A stretch of 64,000 nucleotides of DNA from assembly GCA_036646055.1 (NCBI GenBank), contig JAVXMY010000002.1, positions 124,001 through 188,000 on the forward strand. Reading direction: 5' to 3'. The notes under the pieces were generated by a model that worked only from the letters and a program-made list of their open reading frames with translations, had not been told where the DNA came from and ran no database searches. Of the stretch, positions 9,074 to 16,743 are shown one piece after another; the stretch's first letter is position 1; every line of letters starts with the position of its first letter. The translations under genes were made by a program, and so were the position numbers. The DNA is from JAVWMQ01 sp036646055 (GTDB lineage Bacteria; Bacillota; Clostridia; Peptostreptococcales; Anaerovoracaceae).

Positions 9074-9119
9074 TTGACAGTAATTTTTTAGTGTGCTATT
9101 GTATTAAGTAGTTAATACA
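9074..9119 (+). promoter_or_regulatory. Promoter and operator of the GntR-ABC operon
   Basis: A -35 TTGACA (9074-9079), a 17-bp spacer and -10 TATTGT (9097-9102). They are followed at once by the inverted repeat TGTATTAA-GTAG-TTAATACA (9100-9119), which covers the expected transcription start. The placement fits autorepression by the first gene of the operon. Confidence 0.8.
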
Positions 9120-9149
9120 GCAATACACTTCACAAGAAAGGAGTAGATT

Positions 9150-9521
9150 ATGTCTTTTGATTTTAAACCTGGTATACCTATATATACACAAATCGTTGAA
9201 TATATGCAATTGCAAATAGCCAGCGGTAAGTATGCACCTGGCGAGAAGATTCCATCTGTTAGAGAATTGGCCCTGGAGGCATCAGTAAATCCAAACACTA
9301 TGCAAAGAGCATTATCTGAACTTGAGAGAGATGGTCTTTTGTACACCGTAAGAACAAGTGGCAGATTTGTTACAGATTTTGACGAAACACTAAACCATCT
9401 TAAGAAAACAATGGCTGAAAAAAGTATTGGCGAATTATTTCTCAAACTAGATGCTTTGGGTATAGACAGAATAGATAGTATGAAATTAATTACAGAGTGG
9501 AACAACAGGGAGGAAAAATAA
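9150..9521 (+). CDS. GntR-family regulator, YtrA subfamily
   Basis: A 123-residue short GntR regulator: winged helix at residues ~8-75 (GIPIYTQIVEYMQLQIASGK, PGEKIPSVRELALEASVNPN, RFVTD) plus a short C-terminal dimerisation helix pair, as in YtrA. YtrA proteins usually repress the ABC exporter encoded just downstream, in response to cell-envelope stress. An AAAGGAG ribosome site is present. The stop overlaps the next start by one base (TAATG). Confidence 0.92.
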   Translation: MSFDFKPGIPIYTQIVEYMQLQIASGKYAPGEKIPSVRELALEASVNPNTMQRALSELERDGLLYTVRTSGRFVTDFDETLNHLKKTMAEKSIGELFLKLDALGIDRIDSMKLITEWNNREEK

Positions 9522-10216
9522 TGAATATTTTAAAATGTCATGGCCTTAGCAAAAGCTACGGCAACACAGATGCATTAAAGAGTATCGATTTAGAACTTGG
9601 AACTGGGAAGATTGTCGGACTTCTTGGGCCTAATGGTTCTGGTAAAACAACACTTATTAAACTGGCCAACGGCCTTCTAAAACCTAGTGGCGGAGAATTA
9701 TTAATTAACGACATGATGGTTGGTCCTGAAACTAAGGCTCAGATTGCTTATTTACCTGATAGAGATTTTTTACCAGGATATATGACAATTGATAAGCTTC
9801 TTAACTTTTATGAAGACTTCTTTGAGGATTTTAATAGAACAAAAGCCCTTAAGATGATCGATAGTCTTGATTTGCCTATGGACAAGGCTTTAAAGAATAT
9901 GTCTAAAGGTACTCGTGAAAAGGTACAGCTTATTCTAGTAATGAGTAGAGATGCTAAAATTTACTTTTTAGATGAACCCATTGCCGGAGTGGATCCTGCT
10001 GCTAGAGATTATATTTTGAAAACTATAATTTCTAATTACTGTGAGGATTCCTTGGTAGTTATTTCAACTCATTTAATTGCTGATATTGAAGCCGTTCTTG
10101 ATGAGGTCGTGTTTATTAAAAATGGTCAAATCGTTCTTCACCAGCCTGCAGATGAAATCAGGGAAAAAGAAGGAAACAGTGTAGACAAAGTATTTAGGGA
10201 GGTATTCAAATGTTAG
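9521..10216 (+). CDS. ABC transporter ATP-binding protein
   Basis: A 231-residue exporter-type ATPase (YtrB-like). Walker A is LLGPNGSGKTTLIKL and Walker B YFLDEPIAGVDP. The signature loop is degenerate (MSKGTREK in place of LSGGQ), as in many YtrB/DRA-type ATPases. The start is at 9521 with GGGAGG upstream, not the earlier in-frame ATG at 9497, which lies inside the regulator gene. It is coupled to the GntR gene and overlaps the permease by 7 bp. Together they form a self-regulated ABC exporter of unknown substrate. Confidence 0.92.
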   Translation: MNILKCHGLSKSYGNTDALKSIDLELGTGKIVGLLGPNGSGKTTLIKLANGLLKPSGGELLINDMMVGPETKAQIAYLPDRDFLPGYMTIDKLLNFYEDFFEDFNRTKALKMIDSLDLPMDKALKNMSKGTREKVQLILVMSRDAKIYFLDEPIAGVDPAARDYILKTIISNYCEDSLVVISTHLIADIEAVLDEVVFIKNGQIVLHQPADEIREKEGNSVDKVFREVFKC

Positions 10217-10998
10217 GAAATTTATTTAAATATGAAGTAAAGGCTCTTGCTAGAATTCTAGTGCCTTTGTATGGTGCTTGGATTGGTGTTTCAATTTTAC
10301 TTGGAATTTCTGTTAAATTTCTTGACGACTCACCCTTCTTCATTGGAATCACAAGTCTTCTTTATGGAGCTGCCACCTTCGCCTCAATTTTTACAACTAT
10401 TTTCTTAATAGTATCTAGATTTGTTAAGAACATTTTTGGCGCAGAAGGCTATATGATGTTAACCTTACCTATTAAAACAGGTACTCACATTTGGGCTAAA
10501 TCCCTATCAGCAACAATGTTTGGAATTCTTGGAGTTTTCTTCGGATTGATTTCTGGACTTTCTATTGCTCTTGTTACGGCAGATAGTCCTTTAGAATTAT
10601 TTAAGGTAATGTCAGAAGTATTTGATAGAATAATGGAAAACATTAATGGCTTTAACGTTTCTCTTGTACTTCTAATTATAGCAATTTGTATTACGGCTAC
10701 ATTTGAAATAATCATCAAAGTTTACGCAGCTATTTCAATTGGACACAGCTTTAACAGCCACAAAATCATCTTTTCAATCGGTACTTACATAGTATTTGGA
10801 ATCATTGAATCAATTGGAATTAATATTTTATCAATGCTAGGCACAAACTTCAACATATTTGCCTTTACAGAAAAATGGAATTATCAAACAGCATCAATAT
10901 CTGCTCTAAGTATTGCCCTTGTAGCAATCTGCATCTTAAGTGCAATCTACTTCCTAGTAACTAGATTCGCCATGAAAAACAGATTGAATTTAGAATAA
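10210..10998 (+). CDS. ABC transporter permease
   Basis: A 262-residue protein with about six hydrophobic helices (near residues 15-40, 45-75, 95-125, 150-175, 185-210 and 235-255). It is the membrane partner of the preceding ATPase. It belongs to the ABC-2-like permease type that goes with YtrA/YtrB systems. There are no substrate clues. It is last in the operon and followed by a terminator. Confidence 0.85.
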   Translation: MLGNLFKYEVKALARILVPLYGAWIGVSILLGISVKFLDDSPFFIGITSLLYGAATFASIFTTIFLIVSRFVKNIFGAEGYMMLTLPIKTGTHIWAKSLSATMFGILGVFFGLISGLSIALVTADSPLELFKVMSEVFDRIMENINGFNVSLVLLIIAICITATFEIIIKVYAAISIGHSFNSHKIIFSIGTYIVFGIIESIGINILSMLGTNFNIFAFTEKWNYQTASISALSIALVAICILSAIYFLVTRFAMKNRLNLE

Positions 10999-11006
10999 TA
11001 AAAGAA

Positions 11007-11043
11007 AAAAATAAGGCCTGGATAATTTCCAGACCTTATTTTT
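11007..11043. terminator. Bidirectional terminator
   Basis: Stem AAAAATAAGGCCTGGA/TCCAGACCTTATTTTT with one mismatch, between the convergent permease and AGCS genes. T-runs occur on both strands. Confidence 0.88.
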
Positions 11044-11069
11044 AATTTCTTACAAAGTACATTATTACT

Positions 11070-12473
11070 TTATTTCTTTCTATGAGCTCCTGTTTGAACA
11101 ACTGGAACCGGTGTATCATCTAATCTATCTAAGTCGTTTATATACTTCTTAGTTTCCTTAACAATTACAGGTGATAACAATAGAACTGCAATTAAGTTAG
11201 GTATAGCCATTAAAGCATTTAATGTGTCTGAAATTAACCAAACAAAATCTAATGCTACAACTGGAGCTATAGCTGCTACTAGGATGTATAATACTCTATA
11301 CGGAATCAATCCTCTCTTACCTGCAAAGTATTCAACACAACGCTCGCCATAGTAAGCCCAACCTAGTACTGTTGAATAAGCAAAAGCAATTATGCCTAGT
11401 ACCAAAATTATTGGTCCAATAACTGGAATCTGGCTAAATGCCATTGATGTTAAAACTCCACCATTAGGAATTTCATCAGCATTGATTGAAGGGTTCTTCA
11501 TAATAGTTGAAACAAGAACTAATCCTGTCATTAAACAAACTACTACTGTATCCCAAAATGTTCCTGTTGAAGAAACAAGAGCCTGTCTAACAGGATTTCT
11601 AGTCTGAGCTGCAGCTGCCGCAATTGGCGCTGATCCAAGACCAGATTCATTTGAGAACAATCCTCTAGCAACTCCATAACGCATAGCAATCATAAGTCCG
11701 CCACCAACTAATCCACCTGCAGCCGCTCCCGGAGTAAATGCAAGTTTACAAATTGTAACGATAGCCGGAATAATAAAATCATAGTTAATTCCAAGAATAA
11801 TTAAACAACCAAGAACATAAAATATTGCCATGAAAGGTACTAATTTTTCACAAACCTTAGCAATTGATTTAATACCGCCAAAAATAACTATGGCAGTTAA
11901 AACAGCAACTACAAGTCCAACAATCCAAGTTGGGATTCCCATATTTTCGTGGCAAACTGTTGCAATAGCATTAACCTGTGTTGCACATCCAATACCAAAG
12001 GATGCAAAACCTGCAAAAATAGCAAATAACATTCCTAGCCATTTCATGTTTAGTCCACGTTCAAGAGCATACATAGCTCCGCCCTGCATACGTCCATCTT
12101 CTGTCTTAACTCTGTACTTAACTGCAATTAGGGATTCAGAATACTTAGTTGCAATTCCAAATACTCCAGTTAACCAGCACCAAAGCACTGCTCCAGGTCC
12201 ACCAAGGGCAATGGCAGTACCAACACCAATAATGTTACCCGTACCAATGGTTGACGCTAGTGCTGTTGTAAGAGCACCAAACTGTGATACTTCACCTTCA
12301 CCATCAGTATCCTTAGCAACAGACAATTTAATACCCTTCGTAATAGAATGATACTGAATTCCCCCTGTTCTAAATGTTAAGAACAAATGAGTTCCAAGTA
12401 GCAAGATGATCATAGGCCATCCCCAAACTACTCCATTAATAGAAGTTACAATATTATTTATAGTTTCAAACAT
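11070..12473 (-). CDS. Sodium:alanine/glycine symporter, AGCS family (copy 1)
   Basis: A 467-residue Na+-coupled amino-acid importer with about ten membrane helices. Family signature stretches are visible: TIGTGNIIGVGTAIALGGPG near residue 75, and a later AMRYGVARGLFSNESGLGSA. The start is at ATG 12473, eight bases after AGGAGG; a GTG at 12482 overlaps the ribosome site. It stands as a single-gene unit with its own promoter. The other two AGCS genes in the window encode different paralogues of the same length. The substrate is expected to be alanine, glycine or serine. Confidence 0.93.
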   Translation of the reverse strand: MFETINNIVTSINGVVWGWPMIILLLGTHLFLTFRTGGIQYHSITKGIKLSVAKDTDGEGEVSQFGALTTALASTIGTGNIIGVGTAIALGGPGAVLWCWLTGVFGIATKYSESLIAVKYRVKTEDGRMQGGAMYALERGLNMKWLGMLFAIFAGFASFGIGCATQVNAIATVCHENMGIPTWIVGLVVAVLTAIVIFGGIKSIAKVCEKLVPFMAIFYVLGCLIILGINYDFIIPAIVTICKLAFTPGAAAGGLVGGGLMIAMRYGVARGLFSNESGLGSAPIAAAAAQTRNPVRQALVSSTGTFWDTVVVCLMTGLVLVSTIMKNPSINADEIPNGGVLTSMAFSQIPVIGPIILVLGIIAFAYSTVLGWAYYGERCVEYFAGKRGLIPYRVLYILVAAIAPVVALDFVWLISDTLNALMAIPNLIAVLLLSPVIVKETKKYINDLDRLDDTPVPVVQTGAHRKK

Positions 12474-12525
12474 AAATTTCACCTCCTAAATTTAAAAAAA
12501 GTCCTTTATTAATAATACTATAACC

Positions 12526-12553
12526 AGTATATCAGTTTAAAATTCGATTTCAA
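12526..12553 (-). promoter_or_regulatory. Promoter of the AGCS copy 1 gene
   Basis: Minus strand: TTGAAA (12553-12548), 16-bp spacer, TATACT (12531-12526), about 53 bp upstream of the ATG. Confidence 0.6.
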
Positions 12554-12924
12554 GTTAATTTTTTTAACTATTAACAATTTTCTGACAATTCTTTAACAAT
12601 AAATCACCTTACAACTAAAACTTCCAATGGGAACCAGTAAATTTTGGATTAAACTTCCTCAAAATTAGGCTTTGCTCCATTAATAAGAATTCCTTCATTT
12701 TTAGCCTTTTATAATATATCTTGAGCAAGAACCCCTACTATAGCCAACCTGCATAAACTATCGTGACAAATAAATAACATTTTCTTTAAAATTTTTTTTA
12801 TTTTTTTATTTAATAAAATCCTTTTTTAATTAAATCCATACTTTCCTATGGCTAATAGCTAGCCCTAGTTAAATGACTTTTGAAATGTGTTCCATAATTA
12901 TTGGACCATGAAAATTAATTACCC
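12554..12924. other. AT-rich spacer without recognised features
   Basis: About 370 bp between the AGCS promoter and the thiamine promoter. Long A/T runs and stop codons occur in all frames. No hairpin, ORF or RNA motif was seen. Confidence 0.6.
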
Positions 12925-12953
12925 TTGACGCAGACCACCCATTGTGATACTCT
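12925..12953 (+). promoter_or_regulatory. Promoter of the thiamine operon
   Basis: TTGACG (12925-12930), 17-bp spacer, and TACTCT (12948-12953) preceded by TGA, which gives an extended -10. The start would fall about 25 bp before the TPP aptamer. Confidence 0.6.
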
Positions 12954-12983
12954 AATCCTGTAATTTAAATAATTTATTAAAAA

Positions 12984-13066
12984 ACAGGGGAGCTTGCTAT
13001 ACAGGCTGAGAGGAAGTTAAATACTTCGACCCTTTACCTGATACGGATAATGCCGGCGTAGGAAGT
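12984..13066 (+). promoter_or_regulatory. TPP riboswitch (THI element)
   Basis: The canonical thiamine pyrophosphate aptamer is readable: ACAGGGGAGC (P2 5' strand), GGCTGAGAG (pyrimidine-binding loop), a small GAAGT/ACTTC hairpin, GACCC (P2 3' strand), then ACCTGATACGGATAATGCC and GGCGTAGGAAG (pyrophosphate-binding arm). It is followed by a terminator, so ligand binding is expected to stop transcription before thiW-thiC. Confidence 0.97.
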
Positions 13067-13081
13067 CATAAAGCTTTTTCG

Positions 13082-13112
13082 AAGACATATCCTTTTGGGT
13101 ATGTCTTTTTTA
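13082..13112 (+). terminator. Riboswitch-controlled terminator
   Basis: Stem AAGACATATCC/GGGTATGTCTT with loop TTTT and a run of T, 16 bp after the TPP aptamer. It is the expected transcription-termination expression platform. Confidence 0.9.
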
Positions 13113-13142
13113 ATGAATTTAGTTTAAGAAAGTTTTCACTAG

Positions 13143-13241
13143 CTTTGGTGACAGGTCATGGGGGAGCGCCCTTGGCCTTGTGTATTTAGCGAGGGAAGCC
13201 GTGTTGCGGCGTGAGAGGAGACCAGTAAGTCTCGACCGAAG
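13143..13241 (+). ncRNA. Second structured leader RNA, resembling the pyrimidine half of a TPP aptamer
   Basis: This stretch is clearly GC-richer than its surroundings and ends 6 nt before the thiW ribosome site. Pairings seen by eye: outer stem CTTTGGT (13143-13149) with ACCGAAG (13235-13241); hairpin GGTCATGGG/CCCTTGGCC (13154-13177, one mismatch); GCCG/CGGC (13198-13210); GAGAC/GTCTC (13218-13233). The order GGC-(G)TGAGAG-hairpin-GACC copies the GGC-TGAGAG-hairpin-GACCC block of the upstream TPP aptamer, but the ACCTGA...GGATAATGCC arm is absent. It is either a decayed duplicate or a distinct ligand sensor. No known RNA family could be assigned. Confidence 0.55.
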
Positions 13242-13260
13242 TAAATTAAGGAGCATGAAA

Positions 13261-13767
13261 ATGGTAAGAAATAAAAATCAGAAGTTAGCCTTAGCAGGAA
13301 TTCTATGTGCAGTTGCAGTTTTGGGAAGTTTGTTCTCAATACCTGTATTCGGAAGCAGATGCGCACCGGTACAACATATGGTAAACATATTATGTGCTAT
13401 TTTATTAGGACCTTCTTACGGCGTAGGTGTTGCATTTAGTGCAAGTTTATTTCGAAACATTCTCGGTCTTGGAAGTATAATGGCCTTCCCAGGGAGTATG
13501 TTTGGAGCACTAATTTCAGCCTTGGTATATAAGAAGACTGGTAGCATCCCATTAACTTTACTAGGTGAAGTTTTTGGAACAGGAATCTTAGGAGGACTTT
13601 GTGCATACCCTGTAGCAGTTCTATTAATGGGACAAGCTGCAAGTAGCATTGCTTTTTATGCATACATCATACCATTTTTAATATCCACAGTTGGCGGAGC
13701 CCTACTATCTGCAGTTCTAATTACTGCACTTGGCAAAGCAGGAGTTCTAAAAACAGTACAAAATTAG
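13261..13767 (+). CDS. thiW: ECF transporter S component ThiW
   Basis: A 168-residue membrane protein with five to six helices. The GSRCAPVQHMVNIL and GLGSIMAFPGSMFGALISALVY stretches are characteristic of ThiW, the S component linked to thiamine-precursor (hydroxyethylthiazole) uptake. The start is at ATG 13261, 7 nt after AAGGAG; the ATG at 13255 is only 1 nt from it. It lies behind a TPP riboswitch and is followed after 60 bp by thiC, so import of the thiazole moiety and synthesis of the pyrimidine moiety are co-controlled. No thiE, thiD or thiM is in view. Confidence 0.92.
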   Translation: MVRNKNQKLALAGILCAVAVLGSLFSIPVFGSRCAPVQHMVNILCAILLGPSYGVGVAFSASLFRNILGLGSIMAFPGSMFGALISALVYKKTGSIPLTLLGEVFGTGILGGLCAYPVAVLLMGQAASSIAFYAYIIPFLISTVGGALLSAVLITALGKAGVLKTVQN

Positions 13768-13827
13768 CCTGGCTAATACAATCTAAGTTTGTCTATGAAA
13801 ACTCTCTTTTTTAGAAAGAAGGGTAAA

Positions 13828-15135
13828 ATGGAATTTAAAACACAAATGGAGGCTGCAAAAAAGGCCATCTTAACAGATGAAATGAAAGTAGTCGCAAAAA
13901 AAGAATTTATTGCAGAAGAAAAGCTTCTAAAATTAGTTGCTGAAGGCAAGGTTATAATTCCTTGTAACAAAAATCACAAAGCCATAGATCCAAGCGGTGT
14001 AGGCTCAATGTTAAAAACAAAAATTAATGTTAACCTAGGAACATCAAGGGATATGGAAAACCTAGAAAGTGAACTTTTGAAGGTTAAAAGTGCAGTAGAT
14101 CTAGGAGCTGAAGCCATTATGGACTTAAGTTCTTTTGGTGACACTCAAAAGTTTAGACGACTATTAACAGAAACTTGTCCTGCAATGATTGGTACTGTTC
14201 CAATTTATGATGCTGTTGTGTACTATCACAAACCACTTAAGGAAATCACAACTGATGAATGGATTGATATTGTAAAAATCCACGCAGAAGATGGTGTAGA
14301 CTTTATGACTATCCACTGCGGAATTAACAAAGAAACAATTTCTAAATTCAAGAGAAACAAAAGAATGATGAACCTAGTCTCTAGAGGCGGTTCAATTATA
14401 TTCGCATGGATGGAAATGACAGGAAACGAAAATCCATTTTACGAAAGATTTGATGAAGTTTTAGAAATATGTAGAGAATACGACGTAACTTTAAGTTTAG
14501 GAGACGCATGTAGACCAGGAAGCCTAGCTGATGGAACCGATGCAGCTCAAATAGAAGAGTTAATTACCTTAGGTGAATTAACTAAAAGAGCCTGGGCTCG
14601 TGATGTACAAATTATGATTGAAGGTCCTGGACACATGCCAATGAACCAGGTTGCAGCCAACATGGAAATACAAAAAACACTTTGCCATGGAGCGCCTTTT
14701 TATGTACTTGGCCCTATCGTAACAGATATTGCACCAGGATACGACCATATAACAGCAGCAATTGGTGGAGCAATGGCAGCTCAAGCCGGAGCCTCATTCC
14801 TATGCTATGTAACACCTGCAGAACACCTTCGTTTACCTAATGTAGATGATGTAAAAGAAGGAATTATCGCAACAAGAATTGCAGCTCATTCAGCAGATAT
14901 TGCCAAAGGAGTCCCTCACGCAAGAGACTGGGACGACCAAATGAGCCAAGCTCGTCATGAGTTAGACTGGGAAAAAATGTTCAGCCTAGCCATCGACCCT
15001 GAGAAAGCTAAACGCTATAGAGCAGAATCACAGCCTCAGAAAGAAGACACATGTAGTATGTGTGGTAACTTCTGCGCTGTAAAAAATACAAACAGAATCT
15101 TAGATGGCGAAATCGTTTCAATCTTTGATGAATAA
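13828..15135 (+). CDS. thiC: Phosphomethylpyrimidine synthase ThiC
   Basis: Radical-SAM enzyme converting aminoimidazole ribotide to HMP-phosphate. The 435-residue length matches the short clostridial/archaeal form rather than the ~610-residue enteric form. The C-terminal CSMCGNFC cluster motif binds the [4Fe-4S] centre. Conserved stretches such as TIHCGINKET, SLGDACRPGS and MIEGPGHMPMNQ are present. The start was chosen at ATG 13828 (MEFKTQMEAA), since the upstream TTG frame gives an atypical Lys-rich leader; the ribosome site AGAAGGG is modest. Second gene of the thiamine operon. Confidence 0.95.
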   Translation: MEFKTQMEAAKKAILTDEMKVVAKKEFIAEEKLLKLVAEGKVIIPCNKNHKAIDPSGVGSMLKTKINVNLGTSRDMENLESELLKVKSAVDLGAEAIMDLSSFGDTQKFRRLLTETCPAMIGTVPIYDAVVYYHKPLKEITTDEWIDIVKIHAEDGVDFMTIHCGINKETISKFKRNKRMMNLVSRGGSIIFAWMEMTGNENPFYERFDEVLEICREYDVTLSLGDACRPGSLADGTDAAQIEELITLGELTKRAWARDVQIMIEGPGHMPMNQVAANMEIQKTLCHGAPFYVLGPIVTDIAPGYDHITAAIGGAMAAQAGASFLCYVTPAEHLRLPNVDDVKEGIIATRIAAHSADIAKGVPHARDWDDQMSQARHELDWEKMFSLAIDPEKAKRYRAESQPQKEDTCSMCGNFCAVKNTNRILDGEIVSIFDE

Positions 15136-15149
15136 AAAAAACCCCTAAA

Positions 15150-15189
15150 AAATAACACCTAGATTCCATATGGAACCTAGGTGTTATTT
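15150..15189. terminator. Bidirectional terminator after thiC
   Basis: Thirteen-bp stem AAATAACACCTAG/CTAGGTGTTATTT, extended by an inner TTCC/GGAA. It separates convergent thiC and the PLP dehydratase. Confidence 0.88.
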
Positions 15190-15205
15190 GATTGTTGTAA
15201 AGCCC

Positions 15206-16174
15206 TTATCCCTGATTTTTAATAATATCTTGGAATAATTCCTTAGAAATATTACCACCAGTAATAATCATTGCTGTCTTCTTACCTTTAAATAAATCTT
15301 TGTATCTTTTGTAAGCCGCATAAACAGATGCACTATCTGGTTCTGCAATTACCTTTTCATTCTGTGCCATTTCATAAACTGCTCTTCTAACTTCCTCATC
15401 ATTAACCAAAAGAACCTTGTCAATACATTCATCTGAATTATCATAAGTGTGTTTAGCACAACCTCCAACTAGACTTTGCATTAATGCATCCTTAGGAAAG
15501 TTAAAAAACTTAGTCCATCTACCAGCCTGTTTATTTTCAATTAATGCTGGACTGTTTTCCGCTTCAACGGCATATACCTTAACGCTAGGTTTCTTCTGTC
15601 TGAAATATGAACCATTGGCAATGCTGTTTCCACCACTACCCATTGGAATTAATATTACATCTAAATCCGGCATTTCTTCTAGAATTTCTAATCCAATAGT
15701 CCCAGGTCCATATAGTCCTTCTCTATCTTCTCTAGCATCTATTTTAACCCAGCCCTTTTCTTCGAAAACACTTTCACCCTTGCCATTAGCTTGATCAAAA
15801 GTTTCACCCATAAGATTTATATCTGCACCGTAATACTGCATTTTTTCAATCTTAGGTTTTGGAGAAGTTGTAGGTGCAATAATCTTAGGTTGATTAATTC
15901 CAAGTAACTGGGCTCCATATGCAAGTGACACACCTTGGTTCCCAGATGAAATAGTACCAACACCTGTAGTAATTTGTTCATCTGTAAGTAGAGTTAATTT
16001 ACCTAAAACCCCTCTAATTTTAAAATTCTTCACGAATGGCTGTTCACACTCTAACTTCATATATACTTCACTGTCACCTTCACTTAGGTACAGACTTTTT
16101 TCTAATCTAGTTTTGGCAACATAGTTCTTAATTCTATCATAACAATCTTCTATATGTTTAATATCTATCATCAT
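15206..16174 (-). CDS. PLP-dependent threonine/serine dehydratase-like enzyme
   Basis: A 322-residue fold-type II PLP enzyme. The Schiff-base lysine is K52 in NFKIRG (the usual motif is SFKIRGA), a SSGNQGVSLAYGA loop contacts the substrate carboxylate, and GSGGN replaces the GGGGL phosphate-binding loop. The family deaminates serine, threonine, hydroxyaspartate or diaminopropionate. There is no ACT regulatory domain, which suits a catabolic enzyme. It overlaps the upstream small membrane protein gene by one base and belongs to the amino-acid/peptide cluster with AGCS and M20 genes. The exact substrate is uncertain because GSGGN and NFKIRG depart from the classical motifs. Confidence 0.82.
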   Translation of the reverse strand: MMIDIKHIEDCYDRIKNYVAKTRLEKSLYLSEGDSEVYMKLECEQPFVKNFKIRGVLGKLTLLTDEQITTGVGTISSGNQGVSLAYGAQLLGINQPKIIAPTTSPKPKIEKMQYYGADINLMGETFDQANGKGESVFEEKGWVKIDAREDREGLYGPGTIGLEILEEMPDLDVILIPMGSGGNSIANGSYFRQKKPSVKVYAVEAENSPALIENKQAGRWTKFFNFPKDALMQSLVGGCAKHTYDNSDECIDKVLLVNDEEVRRAVYEMAQNEKVIAEPDSASVYAAYKRYKDLFKGKKTAMIITGGNISKELFQDIIKNQG

Positions 16175-16626
16175 TATTTGTCACCTTTTCCTTTATCCTT
16201 TAACTTCGGAACAATAGTTTTATTTTTTGCAGCCTCAGCCTCTGCTTCAGCTTTTTCTTTTCTAGCTTGTTTCATCTGCTGTCTTTCAGCCTTAGTTGCT
16301 CTATTATATTGAGGATTCATATAAAAATCCTTGCCCATTGTAACTCCGCTTTTGAAATATATTGGGATTCCAAATATAGCTCCCGCTAAAATTCCGCCTC
16401 TAGTAATTCCAATTGGAACATACATATAAACAAGAATTAATGAAAGCAGAATTACACCAACAACAATGGCTTTTCTTGATTTTTCTGGAACAGACCTGTA
16501 ATATCCATCTACAATTTTTCTAAATCCAGCAGATACATTTTCAATAATGGTAAAAAACATTACGCTAAAAAAGCATCCTGCTATTGAACACATTACATAT
16601 ACTAATACATCTCCTACACCGGTCAT
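16174..16626 (-). CDS. Small membrane protein of unknown function
   Basis: Not recognised. A 150-residue protein with an N-terminal hydrophobic helix (residues ~8-30), two more helices (~52-72 and ~75-90), then a highly charged Lys/Glu/Ala tail from ~105 that probably forms a coiled or disordered cytosolic extension. GAGGTGG precedes the start. Its stop overlaps the dehydratase start (TAATG), so the two are translationally coupled, which suggests a role linked to amino-acid uptake or the AGCS permease upstream. Confidence 0.75.
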   Translation of the reverse strand: MTGVGDVLVYVMCSIAGCFFSVMFFTIIENVSAGFRKIVDGYYRSVPEKSRKAIVVGVILLSLILVYMYVPIGITRGGILAGAIFGIPIYFKSGVTMGKDFYMNPQYNRATKAERQQMKQARKEKAEAEAEAAKNKTIVPKLKDKGKGDK

Positions 16627-16669
16627 AAATCCACCTCAATCTTTTCTTCCTAACTTCTAAGTTTTTAAA

Positions 16670-16699
16670 TTGGGAACTGATTAATAAACCAGTTCCCAA
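16670..16699. terminator. Intercistronic hairpin
   Basis: TTGGGAACTG/CAGTTCCCAA with a 10-nt loop between AGCS copy 2 and the small membrane protein gene. The T-tail on the minus strand is weak, so it may attenuate rather than stop transcription. Confidence 0.55.
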
Positions 16700-16743
16700 A
16701 AAAAGTGTTACATTTACTTTTATATTTTTATGTGCTTTAACAA

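Noticed and set aside
11830..12351. 173-codon plus-strand ORF inside AGCS copy 1
   Set aside because: It is a shadow of the real minus-strand symporter gene; similar antisense ORFs inside feoB and the other AGCS genes were left out for the same reason.
12984..13241. Second full TPP riboswitch in tandem
   Set aside because: The downstream element lacks the ACCTGA and GGATAATGCC arm needed for a complete TPP aptamer, so it was reported as TPP-like only.
13180..13260. N-terminal extension of thiW starting at 13180
   Set aside because: The start has no ribosome site, and the added Arg-rich residues come from the structured RNA; the ATG at 13261 has AAGGAG at proper spacing.
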